Made by a program: the position numbers and the translations under genes
Source: Streptomyces sp. HNM0575
Lineage (GTDB): Bacteria; Actinomycetota; Actinomycetes; Streptomycetales; Streptomycetaceae
Length of the DNA stretch: 64,000 nucleotides
Direction: 5' to 3'
Assembly (NCBI RefSeq): GCF_012726265.1
Contig: NZ_JAASAG010000001.1
Coordinates: 496,001 to 560,000 of the forward strand
Shown: piece after piece, positions 1-9,071 of the stretch
How the letters are laid out: each line of letters begins with the position of its first letter
Numbering within the stretch: position 1 is the first letter of the stretch
Notes under the pieces: model-generated
What the model saw: only the letters and a program-made list of their open reading frames with translations
What the model was told of the DNA's origin: nothing
The model's database searches: none

Positions 1-17
1 AGGAGAGGCGAACCGGG

Positions 18-1448
18 GTGGGGGGAGAGGGCGTCTTCCGTGGTGTGAGCGACAGTCAGGCCGGTGACCGTGGGGCCGGGGACCGTCAGGCCGGAGGCGA
101 GGGCGCGGGCCGCGCGGGGCCGGGGGAGTCCGGGGAGGCTGCGGCCGGCCCCGTGCCCGTGCGCCCCGTTTCGCTGGTGAAGCGCGGGCCTGCCGTGACC
201 GGGACGGTCCCGCGGCGGGACGTGGCTCCGGCTCTCGCCGACGGCGGCGAGGCCCCCTTCGAGGGGTGTCTCGCGAGGGTGATCCGGGTGCCCGTACGGA
301 TCGTGACGCTGCTGCTCGTCGTGCCCGTACGGATCGTCTGGGACGCGCTCGCCGTCTGCGGCCGTGCGCTCCGGCGGACCCTGTGGGTCCCCTTGGCCCG
401 CGGGGCTGAGTGGGTGTGGCGCAAGGTGCTCGCGCCGGTGCTCTTCGCGCTCTTCGCATGGCCCTGGCTGGCGCTGTGGCGGTACGTGCTCGCACCGGCG
501 GGCAGCGGCCTCGTCCGGCTGGCGAGGGCGACGGGAGCCGGAATCGCCTGGGCCGCTCGCGGCGTATGGGCCGGGCTGGCGTGGCTGGGGCGGACGCTGG
601 TCGCGGCGCCGCTGGTTCTGCTGTACCGGTATGTGCTGACACCGGTCGGCCGCGGGGCGGCGGCCCTGGCGCGGGCGGTCGGCGCGGGCCTGGCGTGGCT
701 GGGGCGGACGCTGGTCGCTGCGCCGCTGGTTCTGCTGTACCGGTATGTGCTGACGCCCGTCGGCCATGGGGTGGCGGCGGTGGTGCTGGGCCTGGGTCTG
801 GGACTGGCGTGGCTGTGGCGGTACTTGGTGGTGGCGCCGCTGGTTCTGCTGTACCGGTACGTGCTGACGCCCGTCGGCCGCGGAGTGGCGGCGGTGGTGC
901 TGGGCTTCGGTGCGGGATTGGCGTGGCTGTGGCGGTACTTGGTGGTGGCGCCGTGCCGCTTCGTGCACCGGTGGGTGCTCAGGCCCACGGGGCGCGGCCT
1001 CGCGGTCGTCGCACGCGAGACCGCCGACGCGATCGGGCACGCCTGGCGGGTGGCCGGATACGTGTCGCGGGCCGTCTTCCGGTTCTTCGGGCGGGTGTTG
1101 CGCTTCCTGTTCGCCGACCCTGCCGTATGGGTGTGGCGGCACGTCGTCCGCCCGGTCGGCCGCGGACTGCGCGACGGGGTGTGGCGCCCGGCAGCGGCGG
1201 CGGCACGGGAAGCCGGGCGCACTGTCCGCTCGGCGGTCGCCTCGGCGCGTGCCTCCGTACGGCAGGCCAGGGCCGAAGTGCGGCGGGCGCTGTTCGGCGG
1301 TCCGCCCGCGAGCGGGCCGCTTCCGGAGCGGAGGACCCTGCCCGGGAGCGGGCGCGTACCCTGGAGCGCAGGATCACCGCACAACAGCGCGACGGCCCCG
1401 GGACCATCAGGGACGAAGCGCGACGATGCGGACTTCCGCACCCTTTGA
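18..1448 (+). CDS. Hypothetical membrane-associated protein with 38-residue tandem repeats
   Basis: I do not recognise a named family. The 476-residue product has a polar, Gly/Arg-rich N-terminus (about 1-75), then a long hydrophobic and Arg-rich body, and a C-terminal charged helix rich in Ala/Arg (about 390-430). The body carries four near-identical 38-residue units (residues about 188-340), each with the phrase APLVLLYRYVLTPVGRG or a close variant, flanked by more diverged copies ending in WRHVVRPVGRG. Each unit alternates a hydrophobic or Trp-rich helix with a basic turn, suggesting repeated in-plane or re-entrant membrane helices. G/C bias at third positions supports coding. Starts: GTG 18 has AGGAG 12 nt upstream; GTG 45 is an in-frame alternative with a purine-rich stretch before it. 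It precedes the DUF2344 gene on the same strand. Function unknown. Confidence 0.7.
   Translation: MGGEGVFRGVSDSQAGDRGAGDRQAGGEGAGRAGPGESGEAAAGPVPVRPVSLVKRGPAVTGTVPRRDVAPALADGGEAPFEGCLARVIRVPVRIVTLLLVVPVRIVWDALAVCGRALRRTLWVPLARGAEWVWRKVLAPVLFALFAWPWLALWRYVLAPAGSGLVRLARATGAGIAWAARGVWAGLAWLGRTLVAAPLVLLYRYVLTPVGRGAAALARAVGAGLAWLGRTLVAAPLVLLYRYVLTPVGHGVAAVVLGLGLGLAWLWRYLVVAPLVLLYRYVLTPVGRGVAAVVLGFGAGLAWLWRYLVVAPCRFVHRWVLRPTGRGLAVVARETADAIGHAWRVAGYVSRAVFRFFGRVLRFLFADPAVWVWRHVVRPVGRGLRDGVWRPAAAAAREAGRTVRSAVASARASVRQARAEVRRALFGGPPASGPLPERRTLPGSGRVPWSAGSPHNSATAPGPSGTKRDDADFRTL
579..1034 (+). repeat. Four in-phase 114-bp coding repeats
   Basis: Copies begin at 579, 693, 807 and 921, exactly 114 bp apart, each starting with GCGTGGCTG. 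The first two are nearly identical over their length; the fourth has diverged in its second half. 114 bp is 38 codons, so copy-number change keeps the frame. More degenerate copies lie on both sides. Confidence 0.9.
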
Positions 1449-1596
1449 ACACCGCGGCATCTGAAGCGCCTGCCGACGGCAGAGCGCGGCAGAGCGCGAC
1501 AGATCGGCTGGACAGCACAGCGGCTGAACGGCGTCGCAGCTGACAGCGGAGTGGCTGAACAGCTGAGCAGCCGGGCAGCACTTTGATTCCGTACGT

Positions 1597-1637
1597 ATGC
1601 GGAGGGCGGCCGTCCCCCACCCGCCGCCGCTCCGCAT
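1597..1637 (+). terminator. Hairpin between the repeat protein and the DUF2344 gene
   Basis: ATGCGGAG (1597-1604) pairs with CTCCGCAT (1630-1637), and inner GGCGG/CCGCC segments can extend the stem. No T-run follows, so it may be a terminator, a processing site or a leader structure for the gene that starts about 20 nt downstream. Confidence 0.4.
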
Positions 1638-1658
1638 CAGGCACCGAGGAGAGAACCA

Positions 1659-2459
1659 CTGGGCAAGCGACAGCCCGAAGGCCCGCCGCCCGCACCCGCC
1701 GTGCAGCGAGTGCGACTGCGATACACCAAGCGCGGCCGCCTCCGGTTCACCAGTCACCGAGACTTCCAGCGTTCTTTCGAGAGAGCGCTGCGCAGGGCGG
1801 GGGTGCCGATGGCGTACTCCGCCGGCTTCTCCCCGCACCCCAAGGTCTCCTACGCCAATGCCGCACCCACCGGCACGGGCAGCGAGGCCGAGTATCTGGA
1901 GATCGGCCTCGTAGAGCGGCGGGACCCCGAGGAGCTGCGTTCGCGGCTCGACGAGTCCATGCCGCCCGGGCTCGACATCGTCGAGGCGGTCGAGGCCCGT
2001 ACGTCCGACTTCACCGACCGGCTGGAGGCCTCGGAGTGGGAGCTCCGGCTCGACGGGGTCGCCCGCCGGGAAGCGGAACGGGCCGTGGCGTCCTTCCTCG
2101 CGGCGGAGTCCGTGGAGGTCGAACGGCAGACCAAGAAGGGTCTGCGCACCTTCGACGCCCGTGCCGCCGTCACGTCGCTGACCTCAGCGGAAGCGGTGTC
2201 CGAGGCAGGCCCCGATGGTCGCGGGGCGGGACCCTGTGCGATACTGCGCCTGGTGGTACGGCACCTGACACCTGCCGTGCGACCCGACGACGTCCTGTCC
2301 GGCCTCCGAGCTACGGCCGACCTGGCGCCGCCGGTCCCCGCAGCGGTGACCAGGCTGGCGCAGGGGCCGCTCGATGAGGAGACCGGCACGGTGACCGACC
2401 CGTTGGCGCCCGACCGCGACGCACCCCTCGTCGCGACGGCGCCGGGCGGCAGCGCGTAG
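1659..2459 (+). CDS. TIGR03936 / DUF2344 family protein, probable CTG start
   Basis: This is the radical-SAM-linked DUF2344 protein that in actinomycetes sits just upstream of RNase E. Its role is not established; it often accompanies or is fused to a B12-binding radical SAM protein. The sequence VQRVRLRYTKRGRLRFTSHR followed by AYSAGFSPHPK is diagnostic. The first standard start is GTG 1701, but the frame is open upstream to CTG 1659, giving an N-terminus reading MGKRQPEGPPPAPAV, which matches the N-terminus I recall for Streptomyces homologues. GAGGAGA (1646-1652) ends 6 nt before the CTG, while nothing comparable lies at the right distance before GTG 1701. Length is 266 residues from CTG and 252 from GTG. 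Family confidence is high; start choice is inference. Confidence 0.85.
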   Translation: MGKRQPEGPPPAPAVQRVRLRYTKRGRLRFTSHRDFQRSFERALRRAGVPMAYSAGFSPHPKVSYANAAPTGTGSEAEYLEIGLVERRDPEELRSRLDESMPPGLDIVEAVEARTSDFTDRLEASEWELRLDGVARREAERAVASFLAAESVEVERQTKKGLRTFDARAAVTSLTSAEAVSEAGPDGRGAGPCAILRLVVRHLTPAVRPDDVLSGLRATADLAPPVPAAVTRLAQGPLDEETGTVTDPLAPDRDAPLVATAPGGSA

Positions 2460-2729
2460 GCCGAGAGCCTGGAGGATCAGCGTTGAAAGCGCCACCGCCG
2501 ATGCAGGCACCAGGGAGCCACCCGGGTCCGCGTCGTGGCAGGCAGGCGCATTGACCAGAAGACTTTCGCCGTAGCCGGGCCGTCTGTACCGAGGACAGAC
2601 CGGAACCGGCGAGTGAGACACAAGCTCCCGTGTGGCGCCCGCGCCCCGGGGCACGGCCCGCCCCGAGCGTGAGCCGTGACCGTGAGGATGAGGCGCGGCG
2701 CCCGGGAGCGTGACGGGAGAAACGCCCGC

Positions 2730-5700
2730 ATGCTCGAACCGAACAACGAGAACGAAAGCGCAACCGCGGACAGCGTGAAGCACGCAGGGAGCGCGGAGAA
2801 CAACAACGGAAACGTCGGGAACGCCGTGAGCGCCCGAAGTGCGGAGAGCGCGATGGACCCGGCCGGGGCGCAGAGCGCACCGCAGACCCGCGAATCGGAG
2901 AGCGCGGGAGCCCGCAACGCCGGGCAGTCCGAGAGCCCTTCGGCTGGGAGCCCCTCCGTTGGGAGCACTTCCGCCGAGAGCTCTGCGGCCGAGGGCCCCG
3001 ACGAGGGTGGCCTCTCGCCCAGCGACACCCTTCCGCCGCGCCGCCGCCGTGCCGCGAGCCGCCCGGCCGGTCCGCCGGCCGAGCCGTCGGCTCCCGAGGT
3101 GATCGCCGCGAGCAGCACGTCGGTCTCCTCCGGCGCTGGTTCCGCGGGCGGCAGTTCGGCGGACGCCGGTGGTGCCGGTGAGGCCGCCGAGGCGCCCGCC
3201 CCGGTGTCGGCGCCGACGCGTCGTCGCGCCACCCGCAGGGCGAGCGCCCCCGCGGGTGCGCCCAGCGTGAGCGAGTCTGAGGGCGCCGAGCAGGTCGTAT
3301 CGGCCGGCTCGGAGCAGCCCGGTGCGGGCGCCGCGGCCCAGGCCGCGGCTGCCGACGCGGGTTCCGGCTCCGAGGCGGTGTCGGATCCGGCGCCGCCCGC
3401 GCGTGCCCGGCGAAGGGCCGCCGCCCCCGAGGGCGCGCCGTCCGCCGCGGAGAGCGCGAAGGACGGCGAAGCCGGGCAGTCCCGTACGGGCGACGACGAG
3501 TCCGCCGCGCCCGCACGGTCCCGGCGCAGGACGACACGTAAGACGGCTGCCTCCGCGGAGAGCGCGAAGGACGGCGCGGCCCGTGGTGCCGCGGAGCAGA
3601 GCGGTTCCGATGGCGGTTCCGAAGGCGACGGCGAGGCGGCGGCCGGAGAGACCGCGCGCACATCGCCCCGCTCGTCCGCCTCGGCCCGCAAGAGCACCTC
3701 GTCGAGGGCGGCGGCCAAGTCGTCCGCGTCCGCGGACGGCGGCACGGAGGCCGCCGACGCCGGCGAGACCGCCGAGGAAGCCGAGTCCGGTGCCCGTACG
3801 AGGCGCCGCAGCACCGCACGTAAGACCGCGAAGAGCGCATCGTCCGCAGCCGGGGCCACCTCCGGTTCGGCGTCCGGTTCCGCCGGGACGGGGTCGGGCT
3901 CCGGAGCCCGCGCGTCCGGGAGCGAGGCGGAGGCCGGGGCGGATTCGGACTCACGCAAGCCCGCTCAGCCGCCGATGGCGCTGTTCCAGCCGCCGGTGTT
4001 CACGGAGCCGGCGTTCCAGACCCCGCAGAGCGCGGCCGCGGCTGCGGCGGCGGATGCGGCCGCCGAGGAGAGCGACGAGTTCGACGAGGACGAGGAGGAG
4101 ACGGCCGGCGCGGCCGGGCGTTCGCGCCGTCGCGGTCGCCGCGACGGTTCCTCGGGCGCCGCCCGTCAGGCCGGCGACGGCGACGAGCCGTCCGCCAGGA
4201 GCGACGACGAGGACGAAGAGGCTGACGAGTCCGGCACGGATGCGGAGTCGGACGACGAGCAGGAGGGCCAGGACGAGCGTCCCGCCCGTCGCCGTCGCCG
4301 CGGCGGTCGCCGCCGTCGCCGTGGTGAGAGCCCCGAGTCGTCGGACGAGCAGGGCGAGGAGAGCGGCTCCGGTTCCGGCTCCGGAGCGCGCGACGGCCAG
4401 GACAAGCGGTCGCAGCGCGCCGCCGCGGGCAAGGGCGAGGGCGGACGCTCCGGAGGCGCCGCCTCCGGTGAGGGTGCCGACTCCGGCGAGGACGCCGAGG
4501 GAGCCGATTCCGGCAAGGACGGTGACGAGGACGAGGAGACCCGTGGAGGGGGCGGCTCCGGTTCGTCCAGCAGCTCCCGCCGTCGCCGTCGGCGTCGTCG
4601 CCGCGGTGGCGACAGCGGCGACTCCGGAGGTGGCCGCGAGACCGAGGAAGACGACCCGGAGCGCACGGTCGTCAAGATCCGCGAGCCGCGCAAGCGCAAG
4701 GAAGAGCCCGTAGACGAGGTCCAGGCGATCAAGGGCTCGACGCGGCTGGAGGCGAAGAAGCAGCGCCGCCGCGAGGGCCGCGAGCAGGGCCGCCGCAGGG
4801 TGCCGATCATCAGCGAGGCGGAGTTCCTGGCCCGGCGCGAGGCCGTCAAGCGGGAGATGATCGTCCGGCAGAGCGGCGAGCGCACGCAGATCGGCGTTCT
4901 GGAGGACGACGTGCTCGTGGAGCACTTCGTCAACAAGGAGCAGTCGACCTCGTACGTCGGCAACGTCTACCTCGGCAAGGTGCAGAACGTACTGCCGTCG
5001 ATGGAGGCCGCCTTCGTCGACATCGGCAAGGGCCGCAACGCGGTCCTGTACGCGGGCGAGGTCAACTTCGAGTCGCTGGGCATGGCCAACGGCCCCCGGC
5101 GCATCGAGACCGCGCTCAAGTCCGGCCAGTCGGTGCTGGTGCAGGTAACCAAGGACCCGATGGGCCACAAGGGCGCCAGGCTGACCAGCCAGGTCTCGCT
5201 GCCCGGCCGCTACCTGGTCTACGTGCCCGAGGGGTCGATGACCGGCATCAGCCGGAAGCTGCCCGACACCGAGCGTTCGCGGCTGAAGCAGATCCTGAAG
5301 AAGGTCGTCCCGGAGGACGCGGGCGTCATCGTCCGTACGGCCGCCGAGGGCGCCAGCGAGGACGAACTGCGGCGCGACGTCGAGCGGTTGCAGGCCCAGT
5401 GGGAGGACATCCAGCGCAAGGCGCAGAAGGGCAACGCCCCGACGCTGCTGTACGGCGAGCCCGACATGACGGTGCGCGTCGTGCGCGACATCTTCAACGA
5501 GGACTTCTCCAAGGTCGTCGTCAGCGGCGACGAGGCGTGGGACACGATCCACGGCTACGTCTCGCATGTGGCGCCGGACCTGTCGGAGCGGTTGCAGAAG
5601 TGGACGTCGGACACGGACGTCTTCGCCACGTACCGCATCGACGAGCAGCTGATGAAGGCGCTGGACCGCAAGGTGTGGCTGCCGAGCGGCGGTTCGCTGG

Positions 5701-7778
5701 TGATCGACCGGACCGAGGCGATGGTCGTGGTCGACGTCAACACGGGCAAGTTCACCGGCCAGGGCGGCAACCTGGAGGAGACGGTCACCAGGAACAACCT
5801 GGAGGCGGCCGAGGAGATCGTGCGCCAGCTGCGGCTGCGCGACCTCGGCGGCATCATCGTGATCGACTTCATCGACATGGTGCTGGAGTCCAACCGGGAC
5901 CTGGTGCTGCGGCGCCTGCTGGAGTGCCTGGGCCGTGACCGTACGAAGCACCAGGTCGCCGAGGTGACGTCGCTGGGGCTCGTGCAGATGACGCGGAAGC
6001 GGGTCGGGCAGGGGCTGCTGGAGTCCTTCTCCGAGCCGTGCGTGCACTGCAAGGGGCGCGGCGTGCTCGTACAGATGGAGCAGCCCTCGGCCGGCGGCGG
6101 CAAGAAGGGCAAGAAGCGGGGCGGCAAGAGCGGCGCCGCGCAGCAGACGCAGGGCCAGGGCCAGGCGCCGTCGGAGGCCGAGGCACCGGCGGAGACCGGC
6201 GCTCCGGCCGGGTCCGGTGGCGGGGCCAAGGCCACGAAGGCAGCGAAGGCCGCCGAGGCGGAGCCGAAGCAGTCACGGGCCGCGGAGTTCGCACCGGACG
6301 AGGAGCTTTACGGCTCGGTCGCCGAAGCGGAGGCCGCTGCCGCGTCCGGGGCGACGTCCGGACGCAGCCGTACGCGGCGGCGGGGCAGCCGCAAGGCGAC
6401 CGCACCGCAGGGCGCGCCCCAGTCCGCAGCGGCGGAGGCGTCCGCGGAGACGACGGCCGGAGCGGAGACCGCGACCCGGACGGCGACCGGGACCGCGACC
6501 GATACCGCGCGAAGGCCCGAGTCCGAACCCGAGCCCCGACTCGCAACCGCTGTACGGGAGTCCGCGGAGCAGGAGAGTCCGGAGGGCGAGAGTCCCACCG
6601 GGCGCAGAGCGACGGGCGCGGACACCGCCGACGCCGGAGCGAGCACCCCGAAGGGGGCCACCGGCCCGGGAAACGGCCGCAGCCGCTCGCGGGGAAGCTC
6701 CGTAACTGGTGGCGAGGACGCCGCCGGTGACGTGAGCGCCGTGGGCGGCGTGCAGCAGGACGCGGTTCAGGCAGTCACGGACGCGGGTGCCGGAGCGGAG
6801 CGCCCCGCGCGCACGCGCCGGCGTGCTGCCCGCAAGGCGTCGGCTCCCGCCGGTTCGCCGCCTGCCTCCGACGAGGCGGTGGTCACGGTCCTGCCGGCGA
6901 CGACGGGCGGGCAGCCCGAGCCGGTGGAGCCGTCGCAGCCCGCGGGCCCCGGGCCCGAGGCGGACGCGAGCGGTGCGGTTGCGGACGCGAGCGGTGCGGT
7001 TGCGGCCGGTGCGGCCGCGGAGGCTGCCCCTCCGGCACGGCCGCGACGCCGGGTCAGCCGCAGCGTCTCCGCTCCGGCAGGTTCGCCGCGGTCGTCGGAC
7101 GAGGAGGCGGGCGAGATCGTGCTGCCCGCGTCCGAGCATTCGGACGCGCCGTCGCAGCCCGCGGTGGAGCCCGTACCGGACGCGCCGGTGGCGGAGGCAG
7201 CTCCTCCGGTGAGCCGGCGGCGCCGCGTGACGCGCAGCGTCTCCGCTCCGGCCGGACCGCCGCGGGGCGCGGACGCACCTGACGTACCGGACGCCACGGG
7301 CACGGAGCCCGCGGCCGGCGGCGACGCCGACGCTGACTCCGGTGAGGCCGGTACGGCTGACTCATCGGCTGCCCCATCGGCTGAGGCACCGGCTGCTTCG
7401 GCAGCGGCTTCCTCGGACGCGGCTTCCTCGGAGACGGGGGACCGGTCCGCGGACTCCGCGGCGGCGGATTCGCCGGAGGCCGAGGACTCCGTGCTGGAGA
7501 GGGCGGCGGCCAGGAGGGCGGCACGCGGGACGGCGGACACCACCGCCGGGCGGACGGCCACGTACAGGAGGACGGCCGCGGCCGAGCAGGACGCACCGTC
7601 CTCGGTGTCCGCGGCGGCCGACCTGCCCGCGGACGAGCCCTCCGGCGCACCGGCGGAAGGACCCGCCGAGAGCGGACCGTCCGGCGCACCCGCGGAGCCG
7701 CCCGCCGAGGCGCCTGCGCAGTCGCCCGCGGAGGAGTCCGCCGAAGCGCCTGCCGACCGGCCCGCCGACGAGGAGTGA
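2730..7778 (+). CDS. rne: Ribonuclease E/G, giant scaffold-type
   Basis: Single-strand-specific endoribonuclease for rRNA and mRNA processing and decay. Start ATG 2730 (MLEPNNEN) matches the usual Streptomyces N-terminus and has GGGAGA about 10 nt upstream; an in-frame GTG at 2676 is less likely. The product is 1682 residues, against about 1340 recalled for S. coelicolor. The catalytic core lies near residues 700-1110: S1-type RNA binding (SYVGNVYLGKVQNVLP), DNase I-like region with VVDVNTG and IDFIDM supplying the metal-binding Asp residues, and the zinc-link motif CVHCKGRG. The flanks (about 700 and 570 residues) are disordered, acidic/Ser-rich and carry many Arg clusters. A motif like RRRATRRASAPAGAP recurs on both sides of the core and is a plausible RNA- or PNPase-binding module. 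It is followed by a strong terminator. Confidence 0.96.
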   Translation: MLEPNNENESATADSVKHAGSAENNNGNVGNAVSARSAESAMDPAGAQSAPQTRESESAGARNAGQSESPSAGSPSVGSTSAESSAAEGPDEGGLSPSDTLPPRRRRAASRPAGPPAEPSAPEVIAASSTSVSSGAGSAGGSSADAGGAGEAAEAPAPVSAPTRRRATRRASAPAGAPSVSESEGAEQVVSAGSEQPGAGAAAQAAAADAGSGSEAVSDPAPPARARRRAAAPEGAPSAAESAKDGEAGQSRTGDDESAAPARSRRRTTRKTAASAESAKDGAARGAAEQSGSDGGSEGDGEAAAGETARTSPRSSASARKSTSSRAAAKSSASADGGTEAADAGETAEEAESGARTRRRSTARKTAKSASSAAGATSGSASGSAGTGSGSGARASGSEAEAGADSDSRKPAQPPMALFQPPVFTEPAFQTPQSAAAAAAADAAAEESDEFDEDEEETAGAAGRSRRRGRRDGSSGAARQAGDGDEPSARSDDEDEEADESGTDAESDDEQEGQDERPARRRRRGGRRRRRGESPESSDEQGEESGSGSGSGARDGQDKRSQRAAAGKGEGGRSGGAASGEGADSGEDAEGADSGKDGDEDEETRGGGGSGSSSSSRRRRRRRRRGGDSGDSGGGRETEEDDPERTVVKIREPRKRKEEPVDEVQAIKGSTRLEAKKQRRREGREQGRRRVPIISEAEFLARREAVKREMIVRQSGERTQIGVLEDDVLVEHFVNKEQSTSYVGNVYLGKVQNVLPSMEAAFVDIGKGRNAVLYAGEVNFESLGMANGPRRIETALKSGQSVLVQVTKDPMGHKGARLTSQVSLPGRYLVYVPEGSMTGISRKLPDTERSRLKQILKKVVPEDAGVIVRTAAEGASEDELRRDVERLQAQWEDIQRKAQKGNAPTLLYGEPDMTVRVVRDIFNEDFSKVVVSGDEAWDTIHGYVSHVAPDLSERLQKWTSDTDVFATYRIDEQLMKALDRKVWLPSGGSLVIDRTEAMVVVDVNTGKFTGQGGNLEETVTRNNLEAAEEIVRQLRLRDLGGIIVIDFIDMVLESNRDLVLRRLLECLGRDRTKHQVAEVTSLGLVQMTRKRVGQGLLESFSEPCVHCKGRGVLVQMEQPSAGGGKKGKKRGGKSGAAQQTQGQGQAPSEAEAPAETGAPAGSGGGAKATKAAKAAEAEPKQSRAAEFAPDEELYGSVAEAEAAAASGATSGRSRTRRRGSRKATAPQGAPQSAAAEASAETTAGAETATRTATGTATDTARRPESEPEPRLATAVRESAEQESPEGESPTGRRATGADTADAGASTPKGATGPGNGRSRSRGSSVTGGEDAAGDVSAVGGVQQDAVQAVTDAGAGAERPARTRRRAARKASAPAGSPPASDEAVVTVLPATTGGQPEPVEPSQPAGPGPEADASGAVADASGAVAAGAAAEAAPPARPRRRVSRSVSAPAGSPRSSDEEAGEIVLPASEHSDAPSQPAVEPVPDAPVAEAAPPVSRRRRVTRSVSAPAGPPRGADAPDVPDATGTEPAAGGDADADSGEAGTADSSAAPSAEAPAASAAASSDAASSETGDRSADSAAADSPEAEDSVLERAAARRAARGTADTTAGRTATYRRTAAAEQDAPSSVSAAADLPADEPSGAPAEGPAESGPSGAPAEPPAEAPAQSPAEESAEAPADRPADEE

Positions 7779-7820
7779 ACAGCTCACCGTAGGCGTCGCC
7801 ACGGCATACGCATCGCCGCA

Positions 7821-7850
7821 AGGCCCCGGCCCGCGCATGGGCCGGGGCCT
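7821..7850 (+). terminator. Terminator after rne
   Basis: A perfect 12-bp stem (7821-7832 with 7839-7850) with a 6-nt loop is followed by TCGCGTCTTGTT. It separates rne from the rplU promoter. Confidence 0.85.
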
Positions 7851-7959
7851 CGCGTCTTGTTCCATAAGGGAGTTGGGCCCCGAGCCGCAGCTCCCGGGCC
7901 GGTGCCGGCACGCGCGGGCGGGGCCCGCTGCGGGTCCTCCGGGGCGGGGCCGCACCGGT

Positions 7960-7989
7960 TTGACCAGCGTGTGCGGCGCCCCGTAACCT
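7960..7989 (+). promoter_or_regulatory. Housekeeping-type promoter for rplU-rpmA
   Basis: TTGACC (7960-7965) and TAACCT (7984-7989) are separated by 18 bp, close to the actinomycete HrdB/sigma-70 consensus. Transcription would begin near 7996, leaving a leader of about 190 nt before rplU. Confidence 0.75.
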
Positions 7990-8184
7990 TGGCCGCTGGC
8001 GTGTCGACATGGATGCGCCACGCTCCTGAGCAACTCCCTCCCGTGGCGTCGGTCCGGGAGAGGCCGCTCAATCCACTCGGATCAGACCGTGGAGCCGGAC
8101 GGCGGCGTTCTTGCGCCGTCTCCGACGGGTCCGCGCCGGGCGGCTGGCGTCAGGGGCTCCGTGACGAGCGAGAGAGAGTTCCGC
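7990..8184 (+). promoter_or_regulatory. rplU: Long 5' leader of rplU
   Basis: About 190 nt lie between the predicted start of transcription and GTG 8185. Leaders of this size before rplU operons often hold autoregulatory structure. I see a GC-rich hairpin around 8098-8130 (GACGGCGG facing CCGTC) but cannot assign a known leader family. No reading frame with coding character was seen. Confidence 0.35.
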
Positions 8185-8511
8185 GTGTACGCAATCGTGC
8201 GCACCGGCGGCCGCCAGCAGAAGGTGTCTGTCGGCGACGTCATCGAGGTCGACCGAATTTCCGAGAGCAAGGCCGGCGAGCGCGTCGAGCTCTCGACCCT
8301 GCTCGTCGTGGACGGTGACACGGTCACCAGCGACCCGTGGGTGCTGGACGGGGTGAAGGTCTCGGCCGAGGTGGTGGACCACCACAAGGGCGACAAGATC
8401 CGCATCCAGAAGTACAAGAACAAGACCGGCTACAAGAAGCGGATCGGTCACCGCCAGCTGCACACCGCGCTGAAGGTCACCGACATCCCCACCCCGGCCA
8501 AGAAGAAGTAA
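8185..8511 (+). CDS. rplU: 50S ribosomal protein L21
   Basis: A 108-residue protein of the large ribosomal subunit that binds 23S rRNA. It starts [18 protein letters not shown] and ends in KKKHR-type basic segments ([13 protein letters not shown]), as expected for L21. The start is GTG 8185, set by the conserved N-terminus and an AGAGAGAG purine tract 7 nt upstream; longer upstream frames do not match the family. It is cotranscribed with rpmA, 14 bp downstream. Confidence 0.98.
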   Translation: MYAIVRTGGRQQKVSVGDVIEVDRISESKAGERVELSTLLVVDGDTVTSDPWVLDGVKVSAEVVDHHKGDKIRIQKYKNKTGYKKRIGHRQLHTALKVTDIPTPAKKK

Positions 8512-8525
8512 GGGACTGAGCAGAG

Positions 8526-8783
8526 ATGGCACACAAGAAGGGCGCATCGTCCACCCGGAACGGCCGCGACTCCAACGCTCAGTACCTGGGTGTGAAGCGC
8601 TTCGGCGGTCAGCTCGTCAACGCCGGTGAGATCCTCGTCCGCCAGCGCGGCACGCACTTCCACCCGGGAGCGGGCGTCGGCCGCGGCGGCGACGACACGC
8701 TGTTCGCGCTGGACGCCGGTGCGGTGCAGTTCGGCACGCGCCGTGGCCGCAGGGTCGTCAACATCGTTCCTGCTGCCGAGTAG
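8526..8783 (+). CDS. rpmA: 50S ribosomal protein L27
   Basis: An 85-residue large-subunit protein whose N-terminus reaches the peptidyl-transferase centre. It starts [16 protein letters not shown] and contains the family segment LGVKRFGGQ and [20 protein letters not shown]. There is no N-terminal extension of the kind cleaved in Firmicutes. It lies directly after rplU and before obgE, the usual order. Confidence 0.98.
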   Translation: MAHKKGASSTRNGRDSNAQYLGVKRFGGQLVNAGEILVRQRGTHFHPGAGVGRGGDDTLFALDAGAVQFGTRRGRRVVNIVPAAE

Positions 8784-8836
8784 TCACCCGCGTCGTCGGC
8801 GGCTGTGTTCGTCGCAGCCACGCCACGCACCACCAT

Positions 8837-8902
8837 CGAGGGCGGACGGCCGCTCCTGTGAGTACGCAACGTTCGTACGTACGGGATGCGCGTCCGCCCT
8901 CG
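8837..8902. terminator. Long stem-loop between rpmA and obgE
   Basis: CGAGGGCGGACG (8837-8848) pairs perfectly with CGTCCGCCCTCG (8891-8902). The 42-nt loop contains ACGTTCGTACGTACG, which can fold on itself. It probably ends or attenuates the ribosomal-protein transcript. The 288 bp between rpmA and obgE hold nothing else I can identify. Confidence 0.6.
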
Positions 8903-9071
8903 CTGTGTCGGCACGCACGGCGCGGGACGGCCACCCCGCACCGCCGGCGCATGGCCGCGCGAGCCCGGGCCCGGCCCCCGGCCCCCGGCCGTGCCGGCGC
9001 GTACCGCACATGCGTAACGCGCGCGTACTGCACACCCGCACGTTCCGATCCACAGCCTGGAGGCACCCCGC

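Noticed and set aside
86..1441. Long open frame on the minus strand opposite the 38-residue repeat protein
   Set aside because: It is the Arg/Thr/Ser-rich antisense frame expected in GC-rich DNA, with no family signature; the plus frame has better third-position bias and a coherent repeat design.
3951..6047. 698-codon minus-strand frame inside rne
   Set aside because: Fully antisense to the conserved catalytic domain; its Leu/Asp/His composition is a mirror of the rne codons.
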